64,000 nt of DNA from Glycine soja (GCF_004193775.1 NC_041016.1:33800785-33864784); one strand, 5' to 3'. Numbered from the stretch's first letter, positions 10,321-22,588 are shown. Translations and numbers: made by a program. The notes: generated by a model not told the origin, from the sequence alone.

Positions 10321-11049
10321 TTGACTGAGCATGATGCCTTGCTATCCAGTTTGACAAAGAAAATAATCAAGGCCCAGCAATGAATGAAGGAGAGCGCGGA
10401 TAAGCAAAGACGCAATGTCCAATTTGAAGTAGGAACTCAGGTCTTGGTCAAACTACGACCTCAACACCAGTCAACGGCCACTGGAAGTCAATATTCCAAA
10501 TTGGCTAAAAGATTTTACGGCCCTTTTCAAATTGTGCAAAAGATAGGACTTGTGGCTTATAAGCTTGACTTGTCGGAGTCATCAAGCATACACCTTGTAT
10601 TTCATTACTCTCTACTCAAGCCATATCTACCATTCACCACTCAGCAGGAGGCCCCTCTCAGTCTGCCACCCTTGTCAGAAGAACACCAACCCCTCATTAC
10701 TCCTCTGGTCATCCTTGACACTAAGTGGATTCAATTAAGGGAGGACAAGGACTTACTTGTCCTCGTGCAATGGGCTAGCTTGCTGCCGAAAGATACATCA
10801 TGGGAGCCTTGGGCACAATTAAAGGCCGAATATAACCTTGAGGACAAGGTTATTTTGGAAGTGCTAGGGGATGTTAAGTGTAGAAAAACACAAGCAGAAA
10901 AGGCAGCAGAAGCAGACATAGAGCAACAAGCAGCAAGGAAGCAACAGGGGAATGTAGAAACAAGCTACGAGACAAAGAAGGGAGAAGGACAAAGGCTAAA
11001 GAGGGAAATTCACAAACCACAGTACCTCAGAGACTTTGTGAGCAAGTAG
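10321..11049 (+). pseudogene. integrase C-terminus and chromodomain of the Reina-like element
   Basis: The interrupted pol frame resumes with LTEHDALLSSLTKKIIKAQQ, has one stop at 10381-10383, then an open frame of 221 codons. It holds the integrase C-terminal fold (VLVKLRPQHQ, FYGPFQIVQKIGLVAYKLDL) and a chromodomain at about 10705-10860 (TKWIQ, LVLVQWASLLPKDTSWEPW), the module that targets chromoviruses to chromatin. The frame continues past the LTR start at 10871 and ends at a TAG inside the LTR, so the last 60 or so residues are LTR-encoded and rich in Lys, Gln and Glu. Confidence 0.87.
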
Positions 11050-11356
11050 TGGAGCAGAGGATGAGCTGGCAGTAGTGCTCTTGAGAGTAGTGGCGCTCCT
11101 GGAATCACTTTGTCGACTGTTGAGTACCAATCCGTTAGGATTATCCTGCTTTTTGCAGTCTTGCAATTTTCATTCCTCCAAGGCAATATGCCATCAGACC
11201 ATTAGGGAATTGTTAGATGAATAGCAGCTTGAATGTTCTATAAATACTAACAATGTACTCAAAATGGTTAAGCAATAATAGAGTATTCCTTCCCTTACCT
11301 TTTTCTTAGGAGGCACCTAGGCCTCGAATGCTAGGAAGTTCATTCTGTTCTTAACA
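10871..11356 (+). repeat. 3' LTR of the Reina-like element
   Basis: 486 bases, TGTTAAG...CTTAACA, preceded by the short purine tract AGGGGA. It is the partner of 4410-4894, with a TATA-like CTATAAATAC near 11236. GCTAC target duplication follows at 11357-11361. Confidence 0.93.
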
Positions 11357-11361
11357 GCTAC

Positions 11362-11642
11362 AAATCCTTGTTGCCCCCATTCTTCTAAATGAATGTTAAG
11401 TTTCAACACATGGTAAGGTGGGCTTGTACATTGTCCACTCATCAAGACTAAAGCTAAATTACTTAAATATAACATCATTCATTTGCTTTTACCCATTAGC
11501 TTAAGTGGTTTTGAAATTATATTTAGATAGAAGGATAGAGACATAATAGACAAATTAATAAGTAAAATTTGACATTATTTGATGTGCTTTCAAGATTAAA
11601 TGTCCCTTGTGTGAAAGGGCATGTTAAATTAAATATAATATC
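11362..11642. other. Intergenic, no gene seen
   Basis: AT-rich sequence between the Reina-like element and the LINE remains. It contains the direct repeat AATATAATATCATTCATGTGC/AATATAACATCATTCATTTGC and no coding signal. Confidence 0.5.
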
Positions 11643-14600
11643 ATTCATGTGCATGAATTCAAAATATGAAGGATGGAAGAATTTGGATGAGGTTAGAAGG
11701 AGCACAGCAGAATCTGTGTGCACTACAAGAAAAATGGCACTTATCGACGGAATTCTTCCCACAGAATCATTTCTGTCGGAAAAGTATTAGTTTCCAACGG
11801 AAATTTTTGGCAAATAATATTCCGTCGAAAATGTTTATGTTATTGACGGAATTTTCCGACAAAAAGCATTCCTTTGGAAAACCTTTGTTATCAATGGATT
11901 GTGGCCCATGGATTTGGGTTTGTCGAAAATAATTCCCAAGATAAGGAAGCAACCCTAATGCCGTCCCTTTTTTCACTTCACATTGACTCTAATCTCACTC
12001 ACTCTTCAACGCCCCGAGTCCGCATCCCCCCGCTGTTGCAGCCACCAGGTCGTTGTCGCACACGCCGCACCACCTTCGCGTTAGCTGCTGCAAAGTTGCT
12101 TTCGTGGCTGTCGTCACCTGTTAGTTCCCCTTTTTGTTTGATTTTGAAATTCGTTTGGTCTCTCTCAAATACTGAGTTCTATTATTCCAACAAATATAGA
12201 AAATACAGGCATTGTTTTCCACGGATACACTTCAGATCAAAGGAGGACAGCCTCCCTTCCCGCGACTGGTATGATATTTCATTCCCTCTCTTTATATTAT
12301 TCACACAAAGGTAATTTTGTTAATTTGTGTAGTGTATTCATGATTTGCGGCATCTTATTTCGAAAATTTGATAACAACCGTGTGTAAGATTGATTAATTG
12401 CTTATCTAGAAATAGCTATTCATCTTAACCATGTTTTGTGTTCCTAAATTTCTTTGAATCTGGTTATTTTGGGAATATAGTTAACTACTGAAGAGAAAAC
12501 CATAGGTCTGATACTCATCTTCACATTCTGGGTTGAATCATTTAGTTTTTTTTTTTACCAATGAAAGAGTAATCTGTTTCAAAAGATTACAATAGTATAG
12601 AACATGGTAACTTCAAATGAGTAATGGGTTAGGGATTTTAGATTGGTATGCAGGGGCTACATGTGCAAGTTTATAAAAGTTACCATGTTGTTCTGTAATG
12701 CAGTAATGAGTTTATCAATATTTTCAACCATTAAGTGTAATTAAGTTTAATGCATACCCTGTTTTTGCAATCGCTTGAACACAACTTCAAAATGTAGAAG
12801 GACACGAAATATCCTTGTACTCCAATAATTAGTGTATTTTTCCTTTTTCAAAAAAAAATCTATCGGTATTCTTTTCAGGTAATGTAAGAATAATACGTAG
12901 TAGTTGTCCTCAAATCAAGTTTATCTATCTAAATCTATGTGGACTATATACATGGTTAGTCAACATCAATGAACTTCTAGCAGAGCTTTATGGACTTTTG
13001 ATTTTGGACATGCTACTTGGACTCTTGTTATTGGTATTATTACTGAACTGTTTTCGGTTTATATATTTGTAGAACTATATATTAGAATATTGCATGAAAT
13101 TTTATACCACTTTCAGAGACGACTAGCTAAGTAGCTATAGATATATGTGGATTGCATATTTTAGGAAAATGTAGACAAAGTTTGAGTAAATTTGCTTCTC
13201 TTCCAATAAACATGATATGGATGTTCCCCATGCATGGGGACCAGCTTGAGGTCAACAAATTTTGCATGTCAATGAGCAAATCACTAGTTAAGCATATAAT
13301 TTTAATGTATCAGACTAGCCTACAGATTCCTAAGTGATTGGAAGAAAATGAATTTTCAGCACTGTGCTTTTTGTTAGTGGAGCTATATATCATAATGCAT
13401 ACTATATTAATTAATACATGGTAAATACATGCTAAAGTTTTCATGGAGCCTGCAACAATATCTATATATGATTTTTATATGATAGGTGAAGTTGCAGGTT
13501 GGATATGTAGAAGCTGTTGTTTATATTTGTTTTTTCAGTTTGTTACTTCCATCTTGTTCTTGTTCTTTGGGTTGACAAATTAAACTTGCAAACTTTGGAC
13601 CTCCTTTTTAATTTCTTTGCATAAGGTATTTACTCGTGCTAAAGCAGAAAGTTGATTCTTGAATGAATAAGTTTCCTTTGATGATCTTAGTAAATGTATT
13701 GGGAGAAAAGAAAAATGGAATAAAAGTAGGCTAAAGAATATATACCAATGATTTCTTAATTTTATTCCAATGATTGAGCTAGCTAGAAAATGGGGAGCAT
13801 TGATCATGGTACCTGAGTTGTTTGATGTGTTGGTATTGTGTTTATAGTAATTGTGGCCTTTTGGGGGTAAAACCATGTCTTCTTTTATTCTTGTAAATTA
13901 AAGAAGAAGAAAAAATCTGATTATTGTCCATTTCATTTTGTCCCTGTCGAAAGAGTTAGAAGAATAGGTAACATAAGTGGCAAATGGATAAGAAAAACCT
14001 CTTTTTTGTCGGTTTAATTCTACTCTGATTTTGGTCTTCTCACCAATTTGGAAATCACAAATTTCAGTCACACTAAATGAAGGTCCCCAATTTATTTTCC
14101 ATTGAAATTTCTTCCTTTAGTCTTCCTCTAAAAAGTCAGTGGCGGCTTGCAAACGTGTTTGACAAAGATGTTGGCATATAAGGTAAAAGTTGATGAAGTA
14201 TTGAAGGTGAGATTTCAATCTCCAGCCCTATACACCAACCATGGTACTAAAAACACCATTATGCCAATATATTAATTTGAAATGTAAATGAAATTTATAC
14301 AATATATTAGTCTTATTAGCCTTTTTTTAGAGAATGTTGTACCATTTTATAGAGAAAAAAAAGATATATAAAATTTATAAATTCATTACTGTTAAAACTC
14401 CAGAGTCAAGTTATGTATCCTTTGTTTACTATGTATAGTTTCCTTTATCACCAACTTCAATTTTTTTTACGCTAATATTATATTATATGATAATTTTTTT
14501 ATAACAATTTTCAAAAATTCATATTTTTATTTATTTGTTTCTTATTTGTCTCATGATTATAAAAAAAATCATATATTAGCTCGTTGTGAAAAAGGTAATT

Positions 14601-16486
14601 AATTTCTCTTTTTTTAATAGTCATTTTGTGATAGTTTGGGCTATCTACGTAGAATCAAATCTCTTTTTTTAATAGGTATATGGCACGGTGAATTCTCTAT
14701 ACACAAGTAAACATATGCATTCTTCGTTTAACATTTTTTCTGCAAAATAACTAATTATTTGTAATATTTTTTCAACACGGTTTCTAAAAAGAAAAATAAA
14801 ATTATGACTATACTAATGTGATGCTTAATTTGATTGCAAATATTGAAGTACATGTTAATAAAATATCAGTTACTATTAAAACTTTAAACATATACACATT
14901 ATGTTAATTAATATACAAGCAAAGCCCCTATCTCTATTTTGTAGGAGGTTTTCAGTTCAAAAGCGAACTTGGTTGGGCACACCTATTTCCATTCAGCCCA
15001 ATACCTTTCGGCCTCGATGTTAGTGTAGACGCAAAGTCTATAATTGGGAGCGAATTCTCTCCCGTGATAAAATCAGTCAGAAAATCCATTAGAAATTTTC
15101 GATGGAAAATCTGTTGAAAATATACCGGCGGAAATTTCCCATAGAAATTTTCTATTGGAAATTTTTAACGGATTTTTTGATAGATTTCTCTGTCAGAAAT
15201 TTCCGACGGATAAGAAAAAATCCGTCGATTAAAATTTCCTATGACCTTTTTCTCCATGGATTTTGTTCGTCAGAAATTAACCATTAGCCACAGATTTTAA
15301 TGTTTCCGAGGGATTTTGGCCGTCGGAAAAATGCTTTTTTTTTTTGTAGTGGTGGTTGCATTCCAACTATCATTTGGCTGGGGGAAGGGAGCTAGTTTAA
15401 AAGTGGAATAAAATGGAATGTTGGGTGTGGATCAAAGGTGAGATTTTGGTAGGATGGGTGGAAGGAAGATGGTGTTTCGTTGATGGAAAAGTACCCTAGA
15501 CTCTACCTCATTTCGAACCAGAAGAATCAATATATCCAACAGATAGGGACCATTTCAGATGCAGCATGGGAGTGGAACTTGCAGTGGAGGAGATTCCTTT
15601 TCGAAGCTGAAATAGTTATGGGTGTCAACTTTCTGGAGGAAATACAAGGTCTCACCATCAATTCTCATTGACAAGACTAGTGGGTTTGGAAGGGAGACTC
15701 AACCGAGACATATATTGTAAGTAATGCATATAAGTTGCTTGACAAGGACTCAAGAGATGAGAATCAGGACAGAGCATTTAAAGAACTATGGAAACTAAAA
15801 ATCCCAAGCAAAGCCTCTTTTTTTGCGTGGAAATTAATACGGGATGGGTTGCCTACTAAGAACAATTTGCATATGAGGAATATAGAGATTAACGATAACT
15901 TATGTCCATTCTGCAAAAATAAGGAAGAGAAGGCAGCTCATTTGTTTTTCAGCTGTCACAAAATCTTATCGTTATGGTGGGAATCGATGTCCTAGATAAA
16001 CATGGTCAGAGCTCTCCCGCAGAATCCAAGACAACATTTCCTCCAGCATTCCTTTTGCAGGTTTTCTGGTATTTGGGTGCAACGCTGGCAGATTTGGTGG
16101 ATCTCCCTAACATGGTGCGTCTGGCACCATAGAAATAGGATCATTTTCTCAAATGACAGCTTCAACGTTAATATATTAATGGAGGATGCTTTATTTATTT
16201 TGTTGGACTTGGCTAACAAACCTCAGAAAAGGATTTGACATACCTTTCCACTACTGGTCAAGTATTATCAACGGGGGATTTTGTAAACAAGGGGTAGTAG
16301 TACATAGTTGATGAACTGATCTGTGATTAACTTTACAGTCAGTTTATGGTTTCTTAATTCGTGCTATATAGCTTGTATTAAGGAACCATAGTTTTGCATA
16401 CTAGAGTGCTAACTTGTATATACAGCAATACCCCTTGTACTGCTTTTCTAATATAATATACTATTGTTTTTGTGGATAAAAAAAAA
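11643..16486 (+). pseudogene. LINE (non-LTR retrotransposon) 3' fragment, split by the CACTA element
   Basis: The left piece (to 11720) reads SKYEGWKNLDEVRRSTAESV, typical of the linker that follows plant L1-type reverse transcriptase. The right piece starts at 15352 and continues with VRFW and LYLISNQKNQYIQQIGTIS. It then holds a zf-RVT domain at 15780-15990 (FKELWKLKIPSKASFFAWKL, CPFCKNKEEKAAHLFFSC). The end reads WCVWHHRNRIIFSNDSFNV before a 3' tail at 16478-16486 (GGATAAAAAAAAA). Stops and frameshifts are frequent, and the reverse transcriptase core itself is missing. L1-clade assignment follows from the zf-RVT layout. Confidence 0.82.
11721..15351. mobile_element. Non-autonomous CACTA (En/Spm) DNA transposon
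   Basis: The left end is CACTACAAGAAAAATGGC and the right end GCTTTTTTTTTTTTGTAGTG, the inverted CACTA terminus. The 3-bp target duplication GTG is present at 11718-11720 and 15352-15354. Both subterminal regions (11745-11930 and 15060-15335) are full of CCGTCGGAAA/TTTCCGACGG motifs in both orientations, the usual transposase-binding repeats of this superfamily. The 3.6-kb interior has no transposase. One stretch near 11950-12310 is GC-richer and could be a captured 5' exon (frame MPSLFSLHIDSNLTHSS), but nothing is recognisable. It interrupts the LINE fragment. Confidence 0.93.
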
Positions 16487-17252
16487 GAAGGCAACTACAT
16501 TTGAGACAAAATCAAGACAAACACATGATTAGGCCAGACTTATGGAAAGAACATGCGGATATAACCAAAGCAAGAAAAATCTTTCATCCAATGTAGCCAT
16601 ATAGCAATGGGAAGGTGGTGAATTGGGGCAAGAGGGTGGATATAACTAAAGTAAATAGGTTAAACTAAGTTCATATCATGTGTGATTGTGAGAAAGGTTA
16701 ACTTTTAATGTGATATGAGATGATACAAAATACTTTTATAAACCCCTATTTTATACTATACTAGACTCTTAATCCTAATTAAATTAAATAAGGAAAAAAT
16801 TCATGAAACTATTAGATTTCAGTTTAAAACCAATTGACACAAAGTGAAGTTTCCCAACAGATATATAAGCTATGTCTTGAAAATTTTGGCAAGTAATGTG
16901 GGACTTCCTAACAGAAACATGAAATTGAAAACCGTAACCACTCTAAGATACAATGAAAATATTATGATAAATTTTCTACATATTCTAACAAAATCATAGG
17001 TGAAAATGTTTAGGTTGCCTCTAGATATTAAATTAAAGATCAATCTATCATAATATTCCAAAACAAAACATTTCACAAAAGAATGTCATCAATAGTTAGT
17101 AGTCTTTGTATTGGCTGGGATGTGAGAAAAACAAATGTATGCTTCATCTTTTTTATAACTTTATAATGTACAAGATAAGTTGAGTTTCAAAAATAACTTA
17201 CAAAATTCTATTAAAACAGTTAAATACTACCACCTCCCTTGTAAGTTTCTCT
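16487..17252. other. Intergenic, no gene seen
   Basis: AT-rich sequence without coding signal, repeat boundary or RNA gene that I can recognise. Confidence 0.5.
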
Positions 17253-17692
17253 CTATCCGACATAAAAAAGATTCTTCATTTTTGAGCTAGCAACACCAAC
17301 AGTTGTTGTGAAGTTTTCTTGAACATTGCTTACATCAGCCAATGCCTTTCTCACATTTGTATTTCCTACTAAAGTCGGAATAAGTGAAAATGTGAAGTGT
17401 GTAATGCCACTAGTTTGTCAAAATTTTAACAAGAAATGAGTTCAACTGATACTTACCAGAAGTACCATATTTGCCACTACTTTTATCCATACTTTTTTTA
17501 AGATCGCCCTTCACCATCAAAGTTGCATAATAGTTATACATATGGAGTGTAAGCAAGTACAGACTCAAGAATACAAAATATACAAAAATTTTCCAAGTAT
17601 TTACAAATTGTTAGAGCATTCAAAAAGTATTAGAAGTTTATTACCTTTGGATTATCAATGCTGTTAAGAATAACCCCTTTGTTAGCTACCAT
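17253..17692 (-). pseudogene. Remnant of a small three-exon gene with a destruction-box motif
   Basis: Three coding-like pieces on the minus strand fit together. Exon 1 (17692-17645) reads MVANKGVILNSIDNPK and ends at a GTAATA donor. Exon 2 (about 17516-17457) reads GDLKKSMDKSSGKYGTS and ends at a GTAAGT donor; its acceptor is poor. Exon 3 (17368-17253) follows a TTTAG acceptor, is in phase with exon 2, reads VGNTNVRKALADVSNVQENF and stops at TAG. RKALADVSN fits the anaphase-promoting-complex destruction box RxxLxx(I/V)xN exactly, as in cyclins and plant securin-like proteins. The peptide would be only about 75 residues, so it is probably truncated. Family identity is not established. Confidence 0.4.
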
Positions 17693-18069
17693 AGTACTCC
17701 TACATAAATTGTCAAAGGAGGAGAGAGAACATATAGATAGATCACTATAGTGTTTTTACATATTTCAAGAATATATGGAACATCTACAGGAAATGAATAC
17801 TATAGTAATTAATAGAAGATATTGCAGTTTCCTATATTAGATGAATCATAGATTTGATTTACTTTGTTTTAAAATAAGATCTTTATCATTATTAGCTATT
17901 ATTTGTTTCCTTTATTATTCCTTGAATCAAGGAATAGACTTTATTGTAATATTTCTATATAAGCATTATTTTTACTGCTTGAAAAAATAAGAAAGTCTTC
18001 CCTATTACTTTCTACATGGTATCAACAGCTCAAGGTTTACCAATCTAGGGTTTTTCTCTTTCTTCCCTA

Positions 18070-18151
18070 ATGGCGGCATGCCCAGATGGCAGCACCAACG
18101 ACTTAGCCACCACAGGTTTCTCCAACTCGCTTCAAGTCAATGTTCAACATC
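18070..18151 (+). pseudogene. copia gag N-terminus
   Basis: ATG 50 bases after the primer site opens a frame that reads MAACPDGSTNDLATTGFSNS and is cut at 18152 by the antisense Tat-type LTR. Short acidic and polar starts of this kind are common in plant copia gag proteins. Confidence 0.6.
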
Positions 18152-18165
18152 TGTTGCAACCTGCC

Positions 18166-19125
18166 TGATGCAATCTTATCCCGCAAGGGCATTGGATAGA
18201 AGACTCCAAGAAGATTGGGCTAGAGATGCAAGAGAAGGCCTTAGGGTTCTCATAAGTCTTAAGGTAGATTTCGGGTCCATGGGCTAAGTATGAGTCACTT
18301 ATCTTTGTACATATTAGATTAAGGTTTTATTATTTTTGGGCCTTGTATTTAGGGCTCCATAATATAGGTAAGGTACCCTAGAAATGTAGGATTTTTCAGC
18401 CCTTGTATTTTAGGGCACCTAGACTAGTTTTTGTATTAGGGGTAGTTTTGTAATTTCATATGCATTAAGTGAATATTTGATGTGTGTGGTTGGAAATAAA
18501 TTTAATTGAATTGGGAGAAGTCCAATCCAATTAAATTTTAGAGGGGGAGGTGAGCATTTGCTTGCTACACCCCATTGCCTCATCATATAGTCACACTTTG
18601 TGCATATCCTTCATATTTTACATGCCTCATGACACCTAAGCACACTTAGTGGAGAATCTTGGACTTGGTCTTGGATTAGTGGGTTGAACCATAGCTAAAA
18701 CTCACTAATCATAATTAGTGAAATTTTGGCTCCACAAATTCAATTTCAAATTCAAGTGAAATTCGAATAGAAATTCAAATTGTCCTCCAATTTTATGTGA
18801 TACTTAGGCTATAAATAGAGGTCATTTGTGTGCATTTTTTGGAACTTTGATCATTTGAAAATTAAACTTCAGATTTCAGAGCTCTTTTAGAGCACAAAAT
18901 TTCGTGCTCTTTTCTTCCTCTCCCTTCATTCATCTCCTTCTTTCTCCAAGCTCTTATCCATGGCCTCCTATGGTGGTGAGCTTCTTCTAGACTCATCTTT
19001 TCCTTGAAGTGGCGTCTCATCTCTCTCTTCCTTCTGAATTCCACTGCCATTCATCTTCCAAGAAGCAAAGGAATCCATTGATGAAGAAGATCATAGGCCT
19101 ACAAGCTCCAATGTAGCTTACATCA
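18166..19125 (+). repeat. 5' LTR of the deleted gypsy element
   Basis: 960 bases, TGATGCAATC...TTACATCA, TATA-like GGCTATAAATAGAGG near 18808. It lacks a 14-base duplication (GCTCCAAAATTTG region) present in the 3' LTR near 23186. Confidence 0.92.
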
Positions 19126-21011
19126 TGCGGTATCAAGAGCATCTTTATCTAGGTGATGTTCTTTTGCCTCCTCTATCTTTTTGTTCGGTGAATTCTCTTT
19201 AATTCCTTGTTCTTTATCTTATTCTCCATGCATATCCTCCATTGTCTTGCGGTTTGGTGCTGTTTAGAGTAGATTCAAAAAAATAAACCGATTAAATCTT
19301 AGATCTACACTTGTTCTTGTATTTCTATGGTTCGAATTTTGTAGATCTACTCTTGAATCATGTTTATGTGTTGATTTTAGGTTCTATCATTTTTCATTCA
19401 TAATATTCTTTTGCTGAACCTTAGATCTAAATTTTCTTCCAAAATATTGATTAGAAAAAAAACACCAAAATCTAAGTGTAAATCACTTAATCCATGTTGT
19501 CTTAGAGTCATGTTTAGTCATAGTAATTGTCACATTATGTTCTAAATTTGTGTTGAATTTTTATTTTGTTTATTGAATTCTAGATACATTTGTTCATGTA
19601 TTCTTGTCATTCTTAACCTATCTTTTGAATTTTGAGTCTAATTCATGTATGTTATTTAGTTCATAACATGTTCTAAATCAATTCCTAGAAGTAGTCTTGT
19701 TGTTGAACTCTTTTTTTTGTTTTCTAAGTTTCCTACATGATGCCTATGATGAAGTTGAGTTGTGATGCTGAGTTGTGCTTGGATTTGTGAATCAAAATAA
19801 GTCTTAAGCTCTCTTGAATTGTGTTATTCAAGATAATTGAGCATAAGAAAACATAAATTGTAACTATCCAAGCGTTAAGCAACATAAACACTACTCTTGA
19901 TTTCTAGGTTGAAATCGCTGGTGCTGACAGTTTGAACATACAAACTTGTATAAATTACTGGGAATTGCTCACTACGTGTTTTGATAAAAAAATTTACTGA
20001 ATTTTCTAGACATCTGGAAAAAAATTATGAAAAAATAACTAAGCGATTTGGATTAAAGGAAAAAATAATAAAAATCACACAAGTTGACTGAAAAATCAGC
20101 GTCCAGGAAAAATAGAAGTGAAAGGGAAGTGTACTTGTTGTTTTGACTCAAAATTTGTTCTATAATTGGTGCCTATTTTATACCAATCCTAGTTCTAAAA
20201 TTTCAATTGAAAATTATTGTGAAAACAAGTGTCAAAACTAGAGGTTTCTTGAGTCTTTTTTTTTTTTTTCTACTCTACTCTAGAGTCATTCTAGGTTTCT
20301 CTTTGAGTCCTAACTTGCTTTTGTATGCTATTCATTACTTTAATTGTTGAATAATCCTTGAAAATTTGTCTTGTTAAAACTCTATTAGTTTAGCTTTCAT
20401 TTCATTTTTTTTGTCTTTGGTTATTGCTTGTCTTTTTGTTTCCTTGCTTGTGAGTTGCCATATAGGGAATTGAAAAGGAGGATTGGTGTCATCCCATGAA
20501 GAATTTGAGTCAAGAAGCAAGGGGCCAACCACCTTAAGAGCTATTGGACTAAGAAACACTCCAAATTGAGTGAAACACCAAAGAGAGAATAATCACCACA
20601 ATTGAGAATTTTTTTTTGTAATTTTGTAATTGGTAATTTGCTTTGCTTTCAAATTTTGTAACAAAAAGACCTTTCATTGGAAGTAAGTTGGGAGCCTCCA
20701 ATAGGTTATCCTACTTCCATTTATGTGTAATAATTTTAGGCAATTTTCTCGTAGGATAGTGAGTATTTTGTTGGTAACGTTAAATGAGGTCATCCAAACA
20801 CTCTTAGGATCCGCCTAGTTTACATTTCTTTTACTTTAATTTCTTACTTACTTTCATAGTTTACTTTCTTTACTAGCCACATCTAGTTTATCTTGTTATT
20901 CCATAGTACTTTCTTCTTTCTTATCACATTTATCTTGAGTTCTTTTAGAACCTTAGCTTTTGCCTTTTTTACAAACCTCCAACAAGAAAGAACCACAACT
21001 TAGGAACCAAC
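19126..21011. other. Leader region of the deleted gypsy element
   Basis: 1.9 kb between primer site and gag without an open frame. It is AT-rich and has no recognisable motif beyond the primer-site-like start. Confidence 0.55.
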
Positions 21012-22588
21012 ATGAGTCATCATTCATCTAGTGTTAATGGCAAGGGTACTAGTCATAAGGACCCTCTATCTAGAATCTTAGATGAGTTGAGTTCCCTCAA
21101 GTTATGGAAAGAAAAACTAAAAAGAAAAGAAAAAGGAAAAGAGAGGGTAAAAATAAATTAAGATGAGAGGGAACAAATAAGGGAAGAAGAAAGAAGGAAA
21201 ATACTAAAAGAATTAAGAAAAGAAAAATATGTCTCCTATAGTAATCATAACTCTTGCAAGAGTCTAAGTGAAGAACTTCGTGATTATTATGAAGGAAGGC
21301 ATAGGTCACATCTTAGACCTCACCCCCATATGAGAGAAAAGGAAAGAAAGCCTCAAGAGGCTAACATTAACCTCCCATACTTCCATGGGAAGGACAATGT
21401 AGAGGCTAACTTAGATTGGGAAATAAGGGTTGAGCAACAACTTAAAAGGAATTCTACTTCAAAATCTTATGGCTCTCACTCTTATCCAAAGAAAGACTAA
21501 GGTCAAGGCATCTTAGGGGTGACACCTTCTAAGCCCAAAGATGATAAGGGGAAGACAATAGAAAGGCAACCCCTTAAAGCTAGTATGCAAGAGAAGACTA
21601 GATTTATAAAGTGCTTTAAATGTCTTGGAAGAGGACACATTACTTCTCAATGCCCCACCAAGAAAACCATGATAATGAGGGGCCAAGACATTTATAGTAG
21701 CCAAGATGAGACTACTACTCTTCCTTCCTCTAGTGAAAGTGAAGAAGCAAAAAGGGAAGAATCTAGTGAAGAGATCTACCCACAAGAAGACGGACAACTT
21801 TTAATGGTTAAGGAGGAGTGTAAGGAAGCAAGTGTCTCCTCCAAGAGGTTAGGTATGAAGGAAAAACATTTTGAAATAAAGACAAATATTAAAGTTATTT
21901 CCCCTCTTAGACAACCTCCACATTTTCTTCTTTGTGAAAAGACACTTGTTAGCATTGCGACACCTCTTAGGCTTGAGTTTATTCCTCAAGTAAAGGAGTT
22001 GTTGGATGAGGGTTTGGTTCGAAAGAGGTTAAATCCTTGTGCTTTGTTGGTGCCCAAAATAGGTATTATTAGGCATAAAATCCCTAAAATAGGTGGCATA
22101 ATGAATGTTTTGGGTGGTGCAACCCTCTTTTGTAAAATCACTTGTGCACCCAACATCTTCATGATTTGTGTACATAGGGACTCATTAGGTAGGTTTATTC
22201 TTATTTTAGTTTCAATACAAACTTAGGTACATATATGGGACACCTTAGGTTTGTCATACTTTTTGATAGGAATAATCAACATGAAAATACAGAAAAATGT
22301 ATGTTTTATTGTATTACTTTTCTTAATTTTTTAAATAGTGATCAAGGGGTTCCCATGAACCCTAAGAGAATAAAGGTCATTCCTGAGTGGCCCACTCCAC
22401 CAAGTATAAGAAAAATTTGGGGCTTTCATGACTTAACAAACTTTTACAAAAGATTTATCTCATATTTTTCTATACTTGTAGCACCACTCATTGAGTTGGT
22501 GAGGAACCATGTTCCTTCATGCAAAGATACCCAGGAAATGGGGGTGTTGAGGAAAAAAGCCCAGAGTTTCAAAAACCTCGGGATTTGA
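21012..22588 (+). pseudogene. gag and residual pol of the deleted gypsy element
   Basis: ATG at 21012 opens a charged Lys/Glu-rich gag start, with a stop near 21160. A gag core scrap (INLPYFHGKDNVEANLDWE) lies near 21366. From 21519 one frame of 235 codons holds a CCHC zinc knuckle (CFKCLGRGHITSQC) and an acidic Ser/Glu stretch. It fuses abruptly into pol fragments: KELLDEGLVRKRLNPCALLV, the N-terminal edge of reverse transcriptase, then unrelated short pieces. The 22235-22588 frame holds the far end of the RT region (VIPEWPTPPSIRKIWGFHDL, NFYKRFI). Protease, the RT catalytic core, RNase H and integrase are missing, so this is an internal deletion derivative. Confidence 0.8.

Larger units (their letters stand above)
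4410..11356 (+). mobile_element. Ty3/gypsy chromovirus LTR retrotransposon (Reina-like), complete but decayed
   Basis: Two LTRs that begin TGTTAAG and end CTTAACA enclose gag, protease, reverse transcriptase, RNase H, integrase and a C-terminal chromodomain in that order, which places it in the chromoviruses. The five bases GCTAC stand immediately outside both ends (4405-4409 and 11357-11361), proving a single insertion event. Without the nested solo LTR the element is about 5.3 kb, a size typical of the Reina clade. The LTRs differ at about two dozen positions (roughly 5 percent), and the frames carry many stops, so it is an old, inactive copy. No canonical TGG-starting primer site follows the 5' LTR. 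Confidence 0.93.

Noticed and set aside
18862..19050. Twin minus-strand ORFs MAVEFRRKREMRRHF (and 23327-23515)
   Set aside because: They recur at equal positions in both LTRs of the deleted gypsy element and have no homology; LTR-internal chance frames.
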